A stretch of 23,873 nt of DNA from Candidatus Glassbacteria bacterium RIFCSPLOWO2_12_FULL_58_11 (GTDB taxonomy: Bacteria > Gemmatimonadota > Glassbacteria > GWA2-58-10): contig MFIX01000147.1 in assembly GCA_001780825.1 (NCBI GenBank), positions 187 through 24,059 on the forward strand, in the 5' to 3' direction. The notes under the pieces were generated by a model. The model searched no databases. It was not told the DNA's origin and worked only from the letters and a program-made list of their open reading frames with translations. The position numbers and the translations under genes were made by a program. Numbering within the stretch: position 1 is the stretch's first letter; every line of letters begins with the position of its first letter. This document shows positions 1 to 8,229 of the stretch, one piece after another.

Positions 1-828
1 ACCTACAATATCGATCCCGCGGCGGTCCGGAGCGCGCTGAGCAAAAAGACCGCCGCGATTGTCCCGGTGCACCAGGTAGGCCAGGCCGCCGACCTGGACC
101 CGATTTATGAGCTGGCGGACCGCAAAGGCATCGCGGTGATCGAGGATGCGGCCTGCGCTATCGGTACGCGCTATAAAGGAAAGCCGGTCGGGGCGGGGGC
201 TGCTTTTGCCTGTTTCAGCTTCCACCCGCGCAAAATTCTGAGCACCGGCGAGGGTGGGATGATCACCACGAGCAGCGCGGAGACCGCGGAAAAGCTGAAA
301 ATGCTGCGCCACCAGGGCATGAGTGTCTCCGACCTGGCCCGTCACAAGAGTACCCAAATCATTTTCGAGCAGTACCCGGTGGTGGGTTATAATTTCCGGA
401 TGACCGACCTTCAGGCCGCGCTGGGGATTGCCCAGCTCGGAAGGCTGGAGACCCTGCTCGGCGCGCGGGCCAGGCTTGCGGAGCGATACACCAGGGCATT
501 CAGCGCAGTCCCGTATCTGATTACCCCGTATGTACCGGATTATTCGGGACACTCCTTTCAATCATATATCCTGCGGCTCGGACCCGGTTGCCCGGTCAGC
601 CGCGACAGGCTGATGCAGGAGCTGCTGGACCGCGGGATTTCCACGCGCCGGGGGATCATGTGCAGCCACCAGGAGCCCTGTTATGCGAGCCTGGGGCGCC
701 GGACAAATCTCGAACATTCAGAGAAAGCCGTTCAGGAAACCCTGGTCATCCCGTTGTATCCCGGGATGACTGACAGCGAACAGGACTACGTTATAGAGAA
801 AATCATTGAAATTGCAGGCGGGAAATGA
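1..828 (+). CDS. DegT/DnrJ/EryC1/StrS-family sugar aminotransferase, 5'-truncated
   Basis: PLP-dependent transaminase that would put an amino group on a keto nucleotide sugar in the cytoplasm. The reading frame is open from base 1, so the start lies outside the window. About 275 residues remain, against roughly 370 for the family, so the N-terminal ~100 residues are missing. Visible family marks are the PVHQVGQAADLD stretch, VIEDAACAIGT (the Asp that contacts the PLP ring nitrogen) and SFHPRK followed by STGEGGMITT, where the Lys encoded at 232-234 should form the PLP aldimine. The next gene, an N-acetyltransferase, starts two bases after this stop, which argues for transfer of an amino group that is then acetylated. 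A WbpE-like role is the natural guess, but the exact sugar cannot be read from the sequence. Family assignment is firm; substrate is inferred. Confidence 0.93.
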   Translation, partial: TYNIDPAAVRSALSKKTAAIVPVHQVGQAADLDPIYELADRKGIAVIEDAACAIGTRYKGKPVGAGAAFACFSFHPRKILSTGEGGMITTSSAETAEKLKMLRHQGMSVSDLARHKSTQIIFEQYPVVGYNFRMTDLQAALGIAQLGRLETLLGARARLAERYTRAFSAVPYLITPYVPDYSGHSFQSYILRLGPGCPVSRDRLMQELLDRGISTRRGIMCSHQEPCYASLGRRTNLEHSEKAVQETLVIPLYPGMTDSEQDYVIEKIIEIAGGK

Positions 829-829
829 T

Positions 830-1339
830 ATGAGACAGGTCAAGCCGGGACAGTATCAGATAATCGCCGACAGCGTAGTCCTGGGAGTGGGTGTCCAGAT
901 TTTCAATTTTGTCAATCTTTACGGCTGCACTATCGGCGACAACAGCAAAATCGGCTCATTTGTCGAGATCCAGAAGAACTCATTTATCGGCAGCAACTGC
1001 AAAATATCCTCGCATACTTTCATCTGCGAGGGAGTGACTATCGAGGATGAGGTGTTTGTCGGGCACAATGTCTCGTTTATCAACGATAAATATCCCCGGA
1101 GCACTGGCGAGAGCGGCGCTCTGCAGACCGAGCAGGACTGGAAGGTCGTGCCAACCCTGATCCGCCGCGGGGCCTCGATCGGGACCAGCTCGACCATCCT
1201 CTGCGGAGTAACCGTAGGGGCCGGCGCGGTTGTCGGCGCAGGCAGCGTGGTGACCCGGGATGTAGAGGACGGCGCAGTCGTGGCCGGGGTCCCCGCCCGT
1301 TTCCTGCGCTGGGTGAAAAAACCAGGAGAAATTGCGTAG
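830..1339 (+). CDS. Left-handed beta-helix N-acetyltransferase, WbpD/WlbB type
   Basis: Likely acetyl-CoA-dependent N-acetyltransferase acting on a UDP-amino sugar, such as a UDP-3-amino-2-acetamido sugar. The protein has 169 residues made almost entirely of hexapeptide repeats (IGDNSKIGSF, GVTIEDEVFVGH, GAVVGAGSVV), which fold as a trimeric beta-helix. The GHNVSFINDKYPR stretch at about residues 78-90 is the signature I associate with WbpD/WlbB enzymes; the Asn and Asp there line the active site in that family. I chose the ATG at 830 because a purine-rich GGCGGGAAA lies just upstream and it begins right after the aminotransferase stop at 826-828. A TTG at 806 would only add eight residues inside the preceding gene. 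Close coupling to that gene supports consecutive steps on one sugar. Family certain, exact substrate inferred. Confidence 0.92.
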   Translation: MRQVKPGQYQIIADSVVLGVGVQIFNFVNLYGCTIGDNSKIGSFVEIQKNSFIGSNCKISSHTFICEGVTIEDEVFVGHNVSFINDKYPRSTGESGALQTEQDWKVVPTLIRRGASIGTSSTILCGVTVGAGAVVGAGSVVTRDVEDGAVVAGVPARFLRWVKKPGEIA

Positions 1340-1370
1340 TCCAAATATCACTTAAGAGGCGGAACGGCTG

Positions 1371-2354
1371 ATGCTGGTTTCTGTCATCATCCCGGTATAT
1401 AACGAGCAGGAAAACCTCGCGCCGCTGTTCGACCAACTGACCTCAGTGTTGAACGGCGACACCACTTCGACTTACGAGGTTATCTTTGTCGATGACTGCT
1501 CGAACGACAATTCTTTTTCGATCTTGCAGGAGTTAAGCCGGAAGGAATCCCGCTTTCCGGTGCGCGTGATCCGGCTGGCCCGGAACAGCGGGAGCCATCT
1601 CGCCGTACTGGCGGGCATCCGGTACTGCCGCGGGGATGCGGCCCTGGACATGGCCGCCGACCTGCAATGCCCGCTCGAGGCCATTCCGGCTCTGGCCGCC
1701 AAACACCGGGAGGGATTCCCGATTGTCTGGGGCAAGCGCGTCAAAAGACAAGACCCCCTGTTAACCGTACTTTTTTCCAAGATTTATTACCGCTTGCTCA
1801 AAATGCTGGTCAAGCAGGATTTCCCTTTTGCGGATATCGAAACCTGCCTGTTCGACCGGAAAATCATCAACCATCTCAAGAATATGCAGGAAAAGAATAC
1901 CAACATACTGTTGCTGATCTCCAGTCTCGGTTTCAAGCAGGGCTTTATCACTATCGAGCGCCGGGAGCGCCGCGCCGGCCGCTCCGGCTGGACCCTGGGC
2001 CGCAGGTTCAAGCTGATGCTGGACAGCCTGTTGGCTTTTTCCTACCTGCCGATCCGTTTCATCTCGGTCCTGGGAATCCTGATCAGCCTGGCCGGGTTCA
2101 TTTTCGCGGGGATACAGGTTTATCAGAAGCTGGCCGGCACCCAGATTCCGCAGGGCTGGACTTTATTGGTAGTTCTAATTCTCGTGCTCTCCGGAATCCA
2201 GCTATTGATGCTCGGAGTGCTCGGAGAGTACCTCTGGCGGGCCGTGGACCAGGTCAGCACCAGACCGTTTCTGGTGATCGACCGCCTGATCGGCTTCGAT
2301 GATCGAACTGATAAGTCGGAAGTTACTGATGACCAACAGAAGGAATTGCCATGA
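1371..2354 (+). CDS. Family 2 glycosyltransferase with two C-terminal membrane segments (polyprenyl-phosphate type)
   Basis: Inverting GT-A glycosyltransferase of 327 residues, resembling DPM1/GtrB/ArnC proteins that move a sugar from a nucleotide donor onto undecaprenyl phosphate at the cytoplasmic face. Visible marks are the VSVIIPVYNEQENL start, the FVDDCSNDNS donor-binding acidic pair near residues 41-42, and DMAADLQCPLE near residues 93-103 in place of the common DADLQ-P-E motif. Two hydrophobic spans follow, around residues 223-250 and 262-285, ending with the GEYLWR box typical of this group. The stop overlaps the start of the following dehydrogenase by four bases (ATGA, 2351-2354), so the two are translationally coupled. 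Lipid-linked sugar product is inferred; it would be a suitable donor for the GT-C-like membrane protein at 4451-6532. Confidence 0.93.
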   Translation: MLVSVIIPVYNEQENLAPLFDQLTSVLNGDTTSTYEVIFVDDCSNDNSFSILQELSRKESRFPVRVIRLARNSGSHLAVLAGIRYCRGDAALDMAADLQCPLEAIPALAAKHREGFPIVWGKRVKRQDPLLTVLFSKIYYRLLKMLVKQDFPFADIETCLFDRKIINHLKNMQEKNTNILLLISSLGFKQGFITIERRERRAGRSGWTLGRRFKLMLDSLLAFSYLPIRFISVLGILISLAGFIFAGIQVYQKLAGTQIPQGWTLLVVLILVLSGIQLLMLGVLGEYLWRAVDQVSTRPFLVIDRLIGFDDRTDKSEVTDDQQKELP

Positions 2355-3355
2355 TCAATATTGGTATAATCGGTTATGGTTACTGGGGACCGTTTATCGC
2401 CCGGAATGTCAGCAATCTCGAGTGCCTCAAACTGAAAGCTATCTGCGACACTCGCCCGGAGGCCCGACGCAAAGCCGAAAGCACATACAAAACCGCGAAA
2501 GTCACCGCGGATGCCGCGGAGCTGATTCGGGACAAGGAGATTGACCTTATCGCCGTGGTCACCCCGGTTTCCACCCATTACGATCTCGCCAGAAAAGCCC
2601 TGGAGTCCGGAAAACACGTGTTCGTGGAGAAACCGTTCACCCTGAATACCAGTCAGGCCGAAGAGCTGATCGAGCTGGCGGAAAAGAAAAAGCTGACAAT
2701 CATGGTTGACCACACCTTTTTGTTCACCGGGGCGGTGAACAAAATGAAAGAAATGCTCAGCGCCAGGGAGCTGGGCCGCCTGTACTATTACGATTCGGTC
2801 AGGATCAACCTCGGGCTGTTTCAGCATGATATCAACGTGATCTGGGACCTCGCTCCGCACGATCTGTCGATCATGGATTATCTCCTTGAAAAATCGCCCT
2901 CCGCTCTCAGCGCCCACGGCGCCTGCCATTTCAACAAGGCCCTGGAGGATGTAGCCTACCTGATCCTGCATTTCGAGGATAGCCTGATCGCCCACTTCCA
3001 CCTTAACTGGCTCAGCCCTTCGAAAATCCGCAGCACCATAATCGGCGGTGAAAAGAAAATGCTGCTCTGGGATGACATGGACCCGGAGAACAAGATCCGG
3101 ATTTACGACAAGGGCGTGGATATCCAGGATCAGGAGGGGGTCTACCAGATGCTTTACAGCTACCGCTGGGGCGACATGTGGGCTCCGCGAATTTCCAACG
3201 CCGAGGCCCTGCAGCAGGAGCTGAGCTATCTCAGGGTTTGCCTGGAAGAGGGGAAAAGGCCGCATAATGATGGGCAGGCCGGGCTCCGCGTGGTGAAACT
3301 TCTCGAGGCTTCCAGCTGGTCCCTGGCCCAGGGTGGAAAAACAATCGAGTTCTAA
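2351..3355 (+). CDS. Gfo/Idh/MocA-family NAD(P)-dependent sugar dehydrogenase
   Basis: Cytoplasmic oxidoreductase of 334 residues. The N-terminal Rossmann motif is GIIGYGYWG (residues 5-13) and the family's EKP motif is at 93-95 in HVFVEKPF. The middle has DHTFLFTGAVNKM and DLAPHDLSIMDYLL, the His-containing catalytic region of the second domain. In the neighbourhood of an aminotransferase and a WbpD-like acetyltransferase, the expected role is oxidation of the 3-hydroxyl of a UDP-HexNAc or its uronate so that transamination can follow (the WbpB/WlbA or GnnA logic). The start overlaps the glycosyltransferase stop as ATGA. No UDP-GlcNAc 6-dehydrogenase is visible in the window, so whether the substrate is a uronate cannot be decided here. 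Family firm, substrate inferred. Confidence 0.93.
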   Translation: MINIGIIGYGYWGPFIARNVSNLECLKLKAICDTRPEARRKAESTYKTAKVTADAAELIRDKEIDLIAVVTPVSTHYDLARKALESGKHVFVEKPFTLNTSQAEELIELAEKKKLTIMVDHTFLFTGAVNKMKEMLSARELGRLYYYDSVRINLGLFQHDINVIWDLAPHDLSIMDYLLEKSPSALSAHGACHFNKALEDVAYLILHFEDSLIAHFHLNWLSPSKIRSTIIGGEKKMLLWDDMDPENKIRIYDKGVDIQDQEGVYQMLYSYRWGDMWAPRISNAEALQQELSYLRVCLEEGKRPHNDGQAGLRVVKLLEASSWSLAQGGKTIEF

Positions 3356-3425
3356 AGATTGCAGCTCCCGATAGCTATCAAAAGATAGACCGAACTTGGC
3401 TCCAGGCCCTCCTGAAAGGTTTTCT

Positions 3426-4445
3426 ATGCAGCAAGCTGTGGAAAAGCTGGCCGGGAAAAAATGCCTGGTCACCGGGGGAGCCGGATTTATCGGCTCTCAC
3501 CTGGTTGACCTGCTGATCGAAGAAGGCGCGCAGGTAAGGGTACTGGACAACCTGGCCACCGGAAAAAAGGAAAACCTCGCGCAACATTTCGGCAAAGCGG
3601 AATTTGAATTCCTGGAGGGCTCGATTCTCGAGCCCCGCGACATCCAGCGCGCCCTTCAGGGGATCGAGCTGATCTTCCACCTGGTCTGCCGCGGTGTCCG
3701 CCACTCTATAAAATACCCCGAGGAAAACCACCTGGTAAACGCTCACGGCACGCTGAAACTGCTGCAGGCCGTCCGGGCAACCGAGAGTGTCCGGTATTTT
3801 ACGCATGTATCTTCGAGCGAGGTGTACGGCACCTCGCGCCAGGCGGCCATGGATGAGGAGCACCCGACTTTCCCGCATACAGTTTACGGGGCGGGCAAGC
3901 TGGCCGGGGAGGCTTATGCGCGGGCTTTTTACCTGACTTACAGGATGCCGGTCGCGGTGATCCGGCCTTTCAATGTTTTCGGGCCGCGCAGCCATTTTGA
4001 GGGAGATGCCGGCGAGATGATACCCAAAAGCCTGCTGCGGGCCCTGACCGGCCATCCGGTTCTGGTATTCGGGGAGGGGAGCCAGGAGCGCGATTTCACC
4101 TATGTCACCGACACGGCGCGGGCGATTGTCGAGATAACTGCCTCCATGCTTTTCACCGGCGAGACGGTCAATATCGGCAGCGGACGGGCGGTGACAATCC
4201 GGGAGATCGCCGAGAAAATTATCAGCCTGACACCGGGAACCAATGCCGGCATCGAATATACCGAGGCCCGGCCCGGGGATGTACAGCGGCTGCTCTGCGA
4301 TACCGGGCTGCTGAAAAAAAAGCTCGGTTTCACCCCGCAGGTTTCCTTCGAGCAGGGGCTGGCCCGAGTTATCGGCTGGTTTCGGGAAAATGAGAATAAG
4401 CTTGGTGAGTGGTACGCAGCGGACACCGGTAAAAACTGGCAATAA
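3426..4445 (+). CDS. NAD-dependent sugar epimerase/dehydratase (extended SDR)
   Basis: Nucleotide-sugar modifying enzyme of 339 residues. The cofactor motif TGGAGFIGSH places Gly at 17, 20 and 23; the catalytic YxxxK pair is Y154/K158 in VYGAGK, preceded by Ser-129 to Ser-131 in HVSSSEVYG. RPFNVFGPRS and the DFTYVTD segment further along are usual in UDP-glucose 4-epimerase and related decarboxylases or dehydratases. I take the ATG at 3426, which has GAAAGG a few bases upstream, rather than the TTG at 3396 that has no clear ribosome site. A 70-base gap separates it from the dehydrogenase, so it may be co-transcribed but not tightly coupled. It converges on the next gene with only five bases between stops and I see no terminator there. 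Reaction (epimerase, dehydratase or decarboxylase) is undecided. Confidence 0.93.
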   Translation: MQQAVEKLAGKKCLVTGGAGFIGSHLVDLLIEEGAQVRVLDNLATGKKENLAQHFGKAEFEFLEGSILEPRDIQRALQGIELIFHLVCRGVRHSIKYPEENHLVNAHGTLKLLQAVRATESVRYFTHVSSSEVYGTSRQAAMDEEHPTFPHTVYGAGKLAGEAYARAFYLTYRMPVAVIRPFNVFGPRSHFEGDAGEMIPKSLLRALTGHPVLVFGEGSQERDFTYVTDTARAIVEITASMLFTGETVNIGSGRAVTIREIAEKIISLTPGTNAGIEYTEARPGDVQRLLCDTGLLKKKLGFTPQVSFEQGLARVIGWFRENENKLGEWYAADTGKNWQ

Positions 4446-4450
4446 TTTTT

Positions 4451-6532
4451 TCATCCCCGGCGCCGGCTAATCTCCAGCCCGGCTATCCCTAGAAGAAGCA
4501 AGGCCATGATCGATACATAGACCCACAGGAAAGGCGGGTCGCTGGTCAAGCGTGAGCCGATTACCCGCCACGCCTCAGCCCAGCCCTCAGGCACCCGCCG
4601 GTAATAGACCAACGCCAGTTGCCAGCGTGGATCCAAAGAGGCGGGCCCCAGCCGGTAATCTACCGGCTCTACCCGGATAGCTTCCAGCTCGACCGCGCCT
4701 TTGGCATCCCGCCGCGGATTTTTAAGTCCCGGATAAGAAATCTGCTGACTTACCTGCCTGGGAAAGAGACCCACCCGGAAGGCGCTACCTGTAGAATCCA
4801 GCGTAAAAAAGCGAATTTGCAGTTGTTTCGCCTCTGCGGGAACCTTGCCGAAATAAAGCGGGAGGTGCTCGCTTTCGCCGGCTGCCATGTCCACGACTGC
4901 CGCCTGTAACTGGCCGGCCCGGCCGTTGTCACGCCAGGAAAGCTCGGCGAAAAGAGTATCGGAATGGGCTTGGAGGCTATCCGCCTCGAGCCAGAAAGCC
5001 AGCGATGTAAAGGCGAAACCCGGGCTCTTGAGGCCCTGGAATAGCCCTCCACTGCCGGCTTTCACAATGGCAAAACTGTCCGGACGGGTAAAAATACCGC
5101 TCAACGGGAATTCCCTCCTGCTCTTCAGCGTACGCTCCTCCGTTCCGGCCTGCCGGCTGGAGATTCCCAGAACAAATAAGATTATCAGCGCCACCGTAAA
5201 TCCTGCAAAGAAATAACGTGAAATAGCCTGCGCCTTGATTCGAAAGTTCTCGGCTGGAGGGTACGCCCTGCTCCAGACCAGTGCGGCGAGGATCATAGAG
5301 GAGATAAGGAAAATGCCATGACCCACCTGTAGAAAGACGGCTTTCGGGACCACGCTCTCGACCACGGCCAGATACCCGGGTGTCAGATCGAAAAATTCCG
5401 GGTAGAGGGGCCTGAAAAGCCCGGCCTGAAGAGTTCGCTGGGCCAGGACGCGCAGGGCGAACAGGGAAATGAAATTCACTCCCACCACGGGCCAGACTTT
5501 CGGCTGCTCGGCGAGATAGAGAATAATCAGCGGACTGATCCAGACCCAGTAGCGAAACCCGACCGGGTTAAAGGTGAAAAGCAGCAACAGCGGGACCAGG
5601 AATACCTCGAGATGCTCCCGGACCGTGACCGCCTTTCGCTTTCGCCGAAAGAGAAAGAAAAGGTAAAGCGCGTATGAGATGCCAAATCCGCCTTTCCTGA
5701 GAGTATTTTTCCAGGCCGCGCTGAAATTCGCCACCATCTCGCCCGGACCCTCGGCCAGACCGGCAAAGGTCACGCCCGTCAGATAAACGATCAGAAATGA
5801 AATAACCGCGGCAATCGCCCCGCCAATCAAGAGCAGCCGCAGGCGAGCGGAAGTATCGGATTCCGCCGCGAGTACGAAGGGGATGAATACCAGCGCCGGA
5901 AATATCTTGGCCCAGGCGCCCAAAATAAGCAGAAAAAGTACCAGAACTTTCTTTTCCCGGACCGCGGCGTAGAAGGCGGCGGTAAGAAGCAGGGCCGGAA
6001 TTATGTCAATTCCGCCATGGGCGAAAGCCGAGTGCAGCGCCACCGGATTGAAAGCCCAGAGCAGCAGTACGATGATCTCTGTACCACGGCCTTTGGCTAT
6101 CCGTAAAAGCAGCCAGCCGATAAGCAGATCGCAGGAGAGCTGGCAGAGTTTCAGCAGAAAAATGTTGCGGAATAGCGGATAACCGCTGTTCACGTCGAGC
6201 AGGACAGTCAGCCAGTTGTCGCTCTGGTTCAAATTGGCGATAAACACCTTGCCGGCCTCGAGCCAGTGGCTGAGATCCGCTGAAAAAATACAGGCGAGCC
6301 ACATGAACGGCGCTTTTATGAGATAGACCACGGGAGGAAAATAGAAAGGCATGACCTGCGGATCGAAAGCCAGGCGGCCATACCAGGCAAAAAGGTCCGC
6401 CATATACTCGATCACGAAAAAATCGAAATGCAGGGTGAAAGGCATGATCAAAAAACGGATAAAAAGGCCCGCCAGGAAAATTTCCAGGATGACCTTTCGC
6501 CTGCCTGCGCCAGCCGTGTCATTATTTAGCAT
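4451..6532 (-). CDS. Large polytopic membrane protein, GT-C-like glycosyltransferase candidate
   Basis: Inner-membrane protein of 693 residues. The first two thirds hold about ten hydrophobic spans, with an early acidic/aromatic loop after the first span (FFVIEYMADLFAWYG, then FDPQVMPFYFPP) where GT-C enzymes keep catalytic acidic residues. A soluble, probably periplasmic domain follows from roughly residue 465 to 660, and the protein ends in one more span, LLLLGIAGLEI, before a basic RRRG tail. The architecture resembles lipid-linked-sugar-dependent mannosyltransferases of the GT39/GT87 type, but I cannot assign it to a numbered family by eye. It is the last gene of a minus-strand run behind an aminotransferase and a GAF protein. 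Use of a lipid-linked sugar from the plus-strand family 2 glycosyltransferase is an inference from proximity. A weak ribosome site precedes the ATG. Confidence 0.8.
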   Translation of the reverse strand: MLNNDTAGAGRRKVILEIFLAGLFIRFLIMPFTLHFDFFVIEYMADLFAWYGRLAFDPQVMPFYFPPVVYLIKAPFMWLACIFSADLSHWLEAGKVFIANLNQSDNWLTVLLDVNSGYPLFRNIFLLKLCQLSCDLLIGWLLLRIAKGRGTEIIVLLLWAFNPVALHSAFAHGGIDIIPALLLTAAFYAAVREKKVLVLFLLILGAWAKIFPALVFIPFVLAAESDTSARLRLLLIGGAIAAVISFLIVYLTGVTFAGLAEGPGEMVANFSAAWKNTLRKGGFGISYALYLFFLFRRKRKAVTVREHLEVFLVPLLLLFTFNPVGFRYWVWISPLIILYLAEQPKVWPVVGVNFISLFALRVLAQRTLQAGLFRPLYPEFFDLTPGYLAVVESVVPKAVFLQVGHGIFLISSMILAALVWSRAYPPAENFRIKAQAISRYFFAGFTVALIILFVLGISSRQAGTEERTLKSRREFPLSGIFTRPDSFAIVKAGSGGLFQGLKSPGFAFTSLAFWLEADSLQAHSDTLFAELSWRDNGRAGQLQAAVVDMAAGESEHLPLYFGKVPAEAKQLQIRFFTLDSTGSAFRVGLFPRQVSQQISYPGLKNPRRDAKGAVELEAIRVEPVDYRLGPASLDPRWQLALVYYRRVPEGWAEAWRVIGSRLTSDPPFLWVYVSIMALLLLGIAGLEISRRRG

Positions 6533-6598
6533 GGATCGAACCGGAAGGAAAATATTGCATCACCAATAACCGGAGTGCTTCCTCTTGCAAAAGACAGC

Positions 6599-7078
6599 TT
6601 ATTCGGGAATTTTATGCTGTAAAAGCGGGGCCACCAGCCGCGCCACCTCCTCCAGAAACTCCCGGTCCTCCGGGCGAAAAGGAGCCAGCTTGTGCGAGTC
6701 TATGTCCAGCTCTCCCACCAGGCGGTTCCCGGCGAAAACCGGCACGACTATCTCCGAGCGGACAGAGGGCGAGCAGGAGAGGTAGTTCGTTTCCCGGCGG
6801 ACATCCTGCACCACGAATGTCTCAGCCCGGTCGGCGGCCTGCCCGCAGATACCATTGCCGAAAGAGATCCGCGTGTGTTCTGTCGGCTCCCCGGCGTACG
6901 GTCCCAGAACCAGTTCCCGCTCCGCCGCTACCCGGTAAAATCCGACCCAGTCATAATAGGGCACGGCCTCTTTCAGCAGGCGGCAGACCCGGTCGAGCGC
7001 CTCATCCGGTGAAAGCCCGCTTGCGGAAAATACACGGACACTATCCAGCAGGGAATCGAAAATTTTCTTGCCCGGCAT
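6599..7078 (-). CDS. Single-domain GAF protein, free-methionine-(R)-sulfoxide reductase-like
   Basis: Small cytoplasmic GAF-fold protein of 159 residues. Core motifs are YDWVGFYRV, ELVLGPYAGEP, GNGICGQAA, NYLSCSPSVRSEIVVPV and GELDIDSHK, the layout of fRMsr (COG1956) enzymes that reduce free Met-(R)-O. Two cysteines, C78 and C102, sit 24 residues apart as in that family. The third, ten residues before the first, is His-68 here. Reduced activity, a different thiol route, or a sensory role are therefore all possible. A good AGAGGAGG site lies upstream of the ATG. It sits between a sugar aminotransferase (50-base gap) and a membrane glycosyltransferase candidate (66-base gap), a position that does not suggest an obvious shared pathway. 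Fold is confident, enzyme activity is not. Confidence 0.85.
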   Translation of the reverse strand: MPGKKIFDSLLDSVRVFSASGLSPDEALDRVCRLLKEAVPYYDWVGFYRVAAERELVLGPYAGEPTEHTRISFGNGICGQAADRAETFVVQDVRRETNYLSCSPSVRSEIVVPVFAGNRLVGELDIDSHKLAPFRPEDREFLEEVARLVAPLLQHKIPE

Positions 7079-7128
7079 CCGCCGCTGCCTCCTCTTTCGT
7101 TCCGGCCTTGTGCCCGGCTCCAGCCCGT

Positions 7129-8229
7129 CTATTGCAGCCCCTCGATTACCGCCTGGCAGACCTGGCGCACCTCATCCTCGGTGATATCGGCGCAGAGAGG
7201 CAGGGAGAGAATCCTTTCCGCTGCCCGCTCAGTAACCGGAAAATCACCGGCCTTGTACCCCAGCCCGGAAAATGCTTTCTGCAGGTGGATCGGGACCGGA
7301 TAGTGGATGCCGGTCGAGACGCCCCGGCCGTTCAGGAACTCGATCATTTTCCCGCGGGCTTCAACCTGCACCACGAAAAGATGGTAAACACAACGGGCTC
7401 CGTGCGGCTCGACCGGCAGCTTCAGCGTCGTCCCGGCCAGCAGCTCACGGTAGAGCGCCACCCGCTGGTTGCGGATCGCGGTCCAGTTGTCGAGGTGGCG
7501 CAGCTTGATACTCAGCAGCGCGCCTTTGAGCGCATCCATCCGGTAATTATAGCCGATATACTCGTGATAATATTTTCTGGCCGAACCGTGGTCGCGCAAC
7601 AGGCGCATTTTTTCGTGGAGCGCGCTGTCATTGGTCACCACCGCGCCGCCATCCCCGAGCGCGCCGAGATTCTTGCCCGGATAAAAACTGAAGGCCGCCG
7701 CCCTGCCGAAGCCCCCGACCCGCTTGCCATTCAGCCCGGTCCCATGGGCCTGGGCCGCATCTTCGATTATTTCGAGCCCGTGCTTATGAGCGATTTTCAC
7801 TATCCGCTCCATCGGCGCCGGCGCTCCGTAGAGGTGGACCGGCATTATGGCTTTTGTCCGCCTGGTCAGGGCCTTTTCGATCAATCCGGCATCCATCTGG
7901 TAGGTGTCCGGATCGATATCCACGAACACGGGTTGCGCCCCGCTGTGGGCGATCGCCTCGGCGGTGGCGACAAAGGAATTCGGCACGGTGATCACCTCAT
8001 CGCCCGGCCCGATACCCAGGGCGACCAGGGCCAGGTGCAGGGCGGTGGTGCCGCTGGAAGTTCCCAGGCAGTGGGCCACGCCCTGGTAGGCGGCAAATTC
8101 CTCCTCGAAGGCCGAGACCTCTTTGCCGAGGATAAAACCTCCGCTCTGCAGGACCCGCTCGAAAGCCGCCGTGTATTCCGCTTTCAGGGCCTGGTTCTGC
8201 CGGGCCAGGTTCATGAAGGGTATGGTCAT
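7129..8229 (-). CDS. DegT/DnrJ/EryC1/StrS-family sugar aminotransferase, complete
   Basis: PLP-dependent nucleotide-sugar transaminase of 366 residues, full length for the family. Motifs are GTSSGTTALHLAL near residues 56-68, IIEDAAQAHG with the ring-nitrogen Asp at 157, SFYPGKNLGALGDGGAV with the aldimine Lys at 186, and the GYNYRMD segment near 230. The C-terminal GIHYPVPIHLQKAF stretch is usual for enzymes making 3-amino or 4-amino sugars (FdtB/WbpE-like). AAGAGGT four bases before the ATG is a clear ribosome site. It is a different protein from the partial aminotransferase at 1-828, so this locus carries two transaminases on opposite strands. It is first in a minus-strand run with the GAF and membrane proteins. 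Substrate unknown. Confidence 0.95.
   Translation of the reverse strand: MTIPFMNLARQNQALKAEYTAAFERVLQSGGFILGKEVSAFEEEFAAYQGVAHCLGTSSGTTALHLALVALGIGPGDEVITVPNSFVATAEAIAHSGAQPVFVDIDPDTYQMDAGLIEKALTRRTKAIMPVHLYGAPAPMERIVKIAHKHGLEIIEDAAQAHGTGLNGKRVGGFGRAAAFSFYPGKNLGALGDGGAVVTNDSALHEKMRLLRDHGSARKYYHEYIGYNYRMDALKGALLSIKLRHLDNWTAIRNQRVALYRELLAGTTLKLPVEPHGARCVYHLFVVQVEARGKMIEFLNGRGVSTGIHYPVPIHLQKAFSGLGYKAGDFPVTERAAERILSLPLCADITEDEVRQVCQAVIEGLQ

Noticed and set aside
2123..3472. Minus-strand open frame of 449 codons
   Set aside because: It is antisense to the Gfo/Idh/MocA dehydrogenase and part of the glycosyltransferase; no recognisable protein features.
3378..4454. Minus-strand open frame of 358 codons
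   Set aside because: It is antisense to the SDR gene, which has complete cofactor and catalytic motifs.
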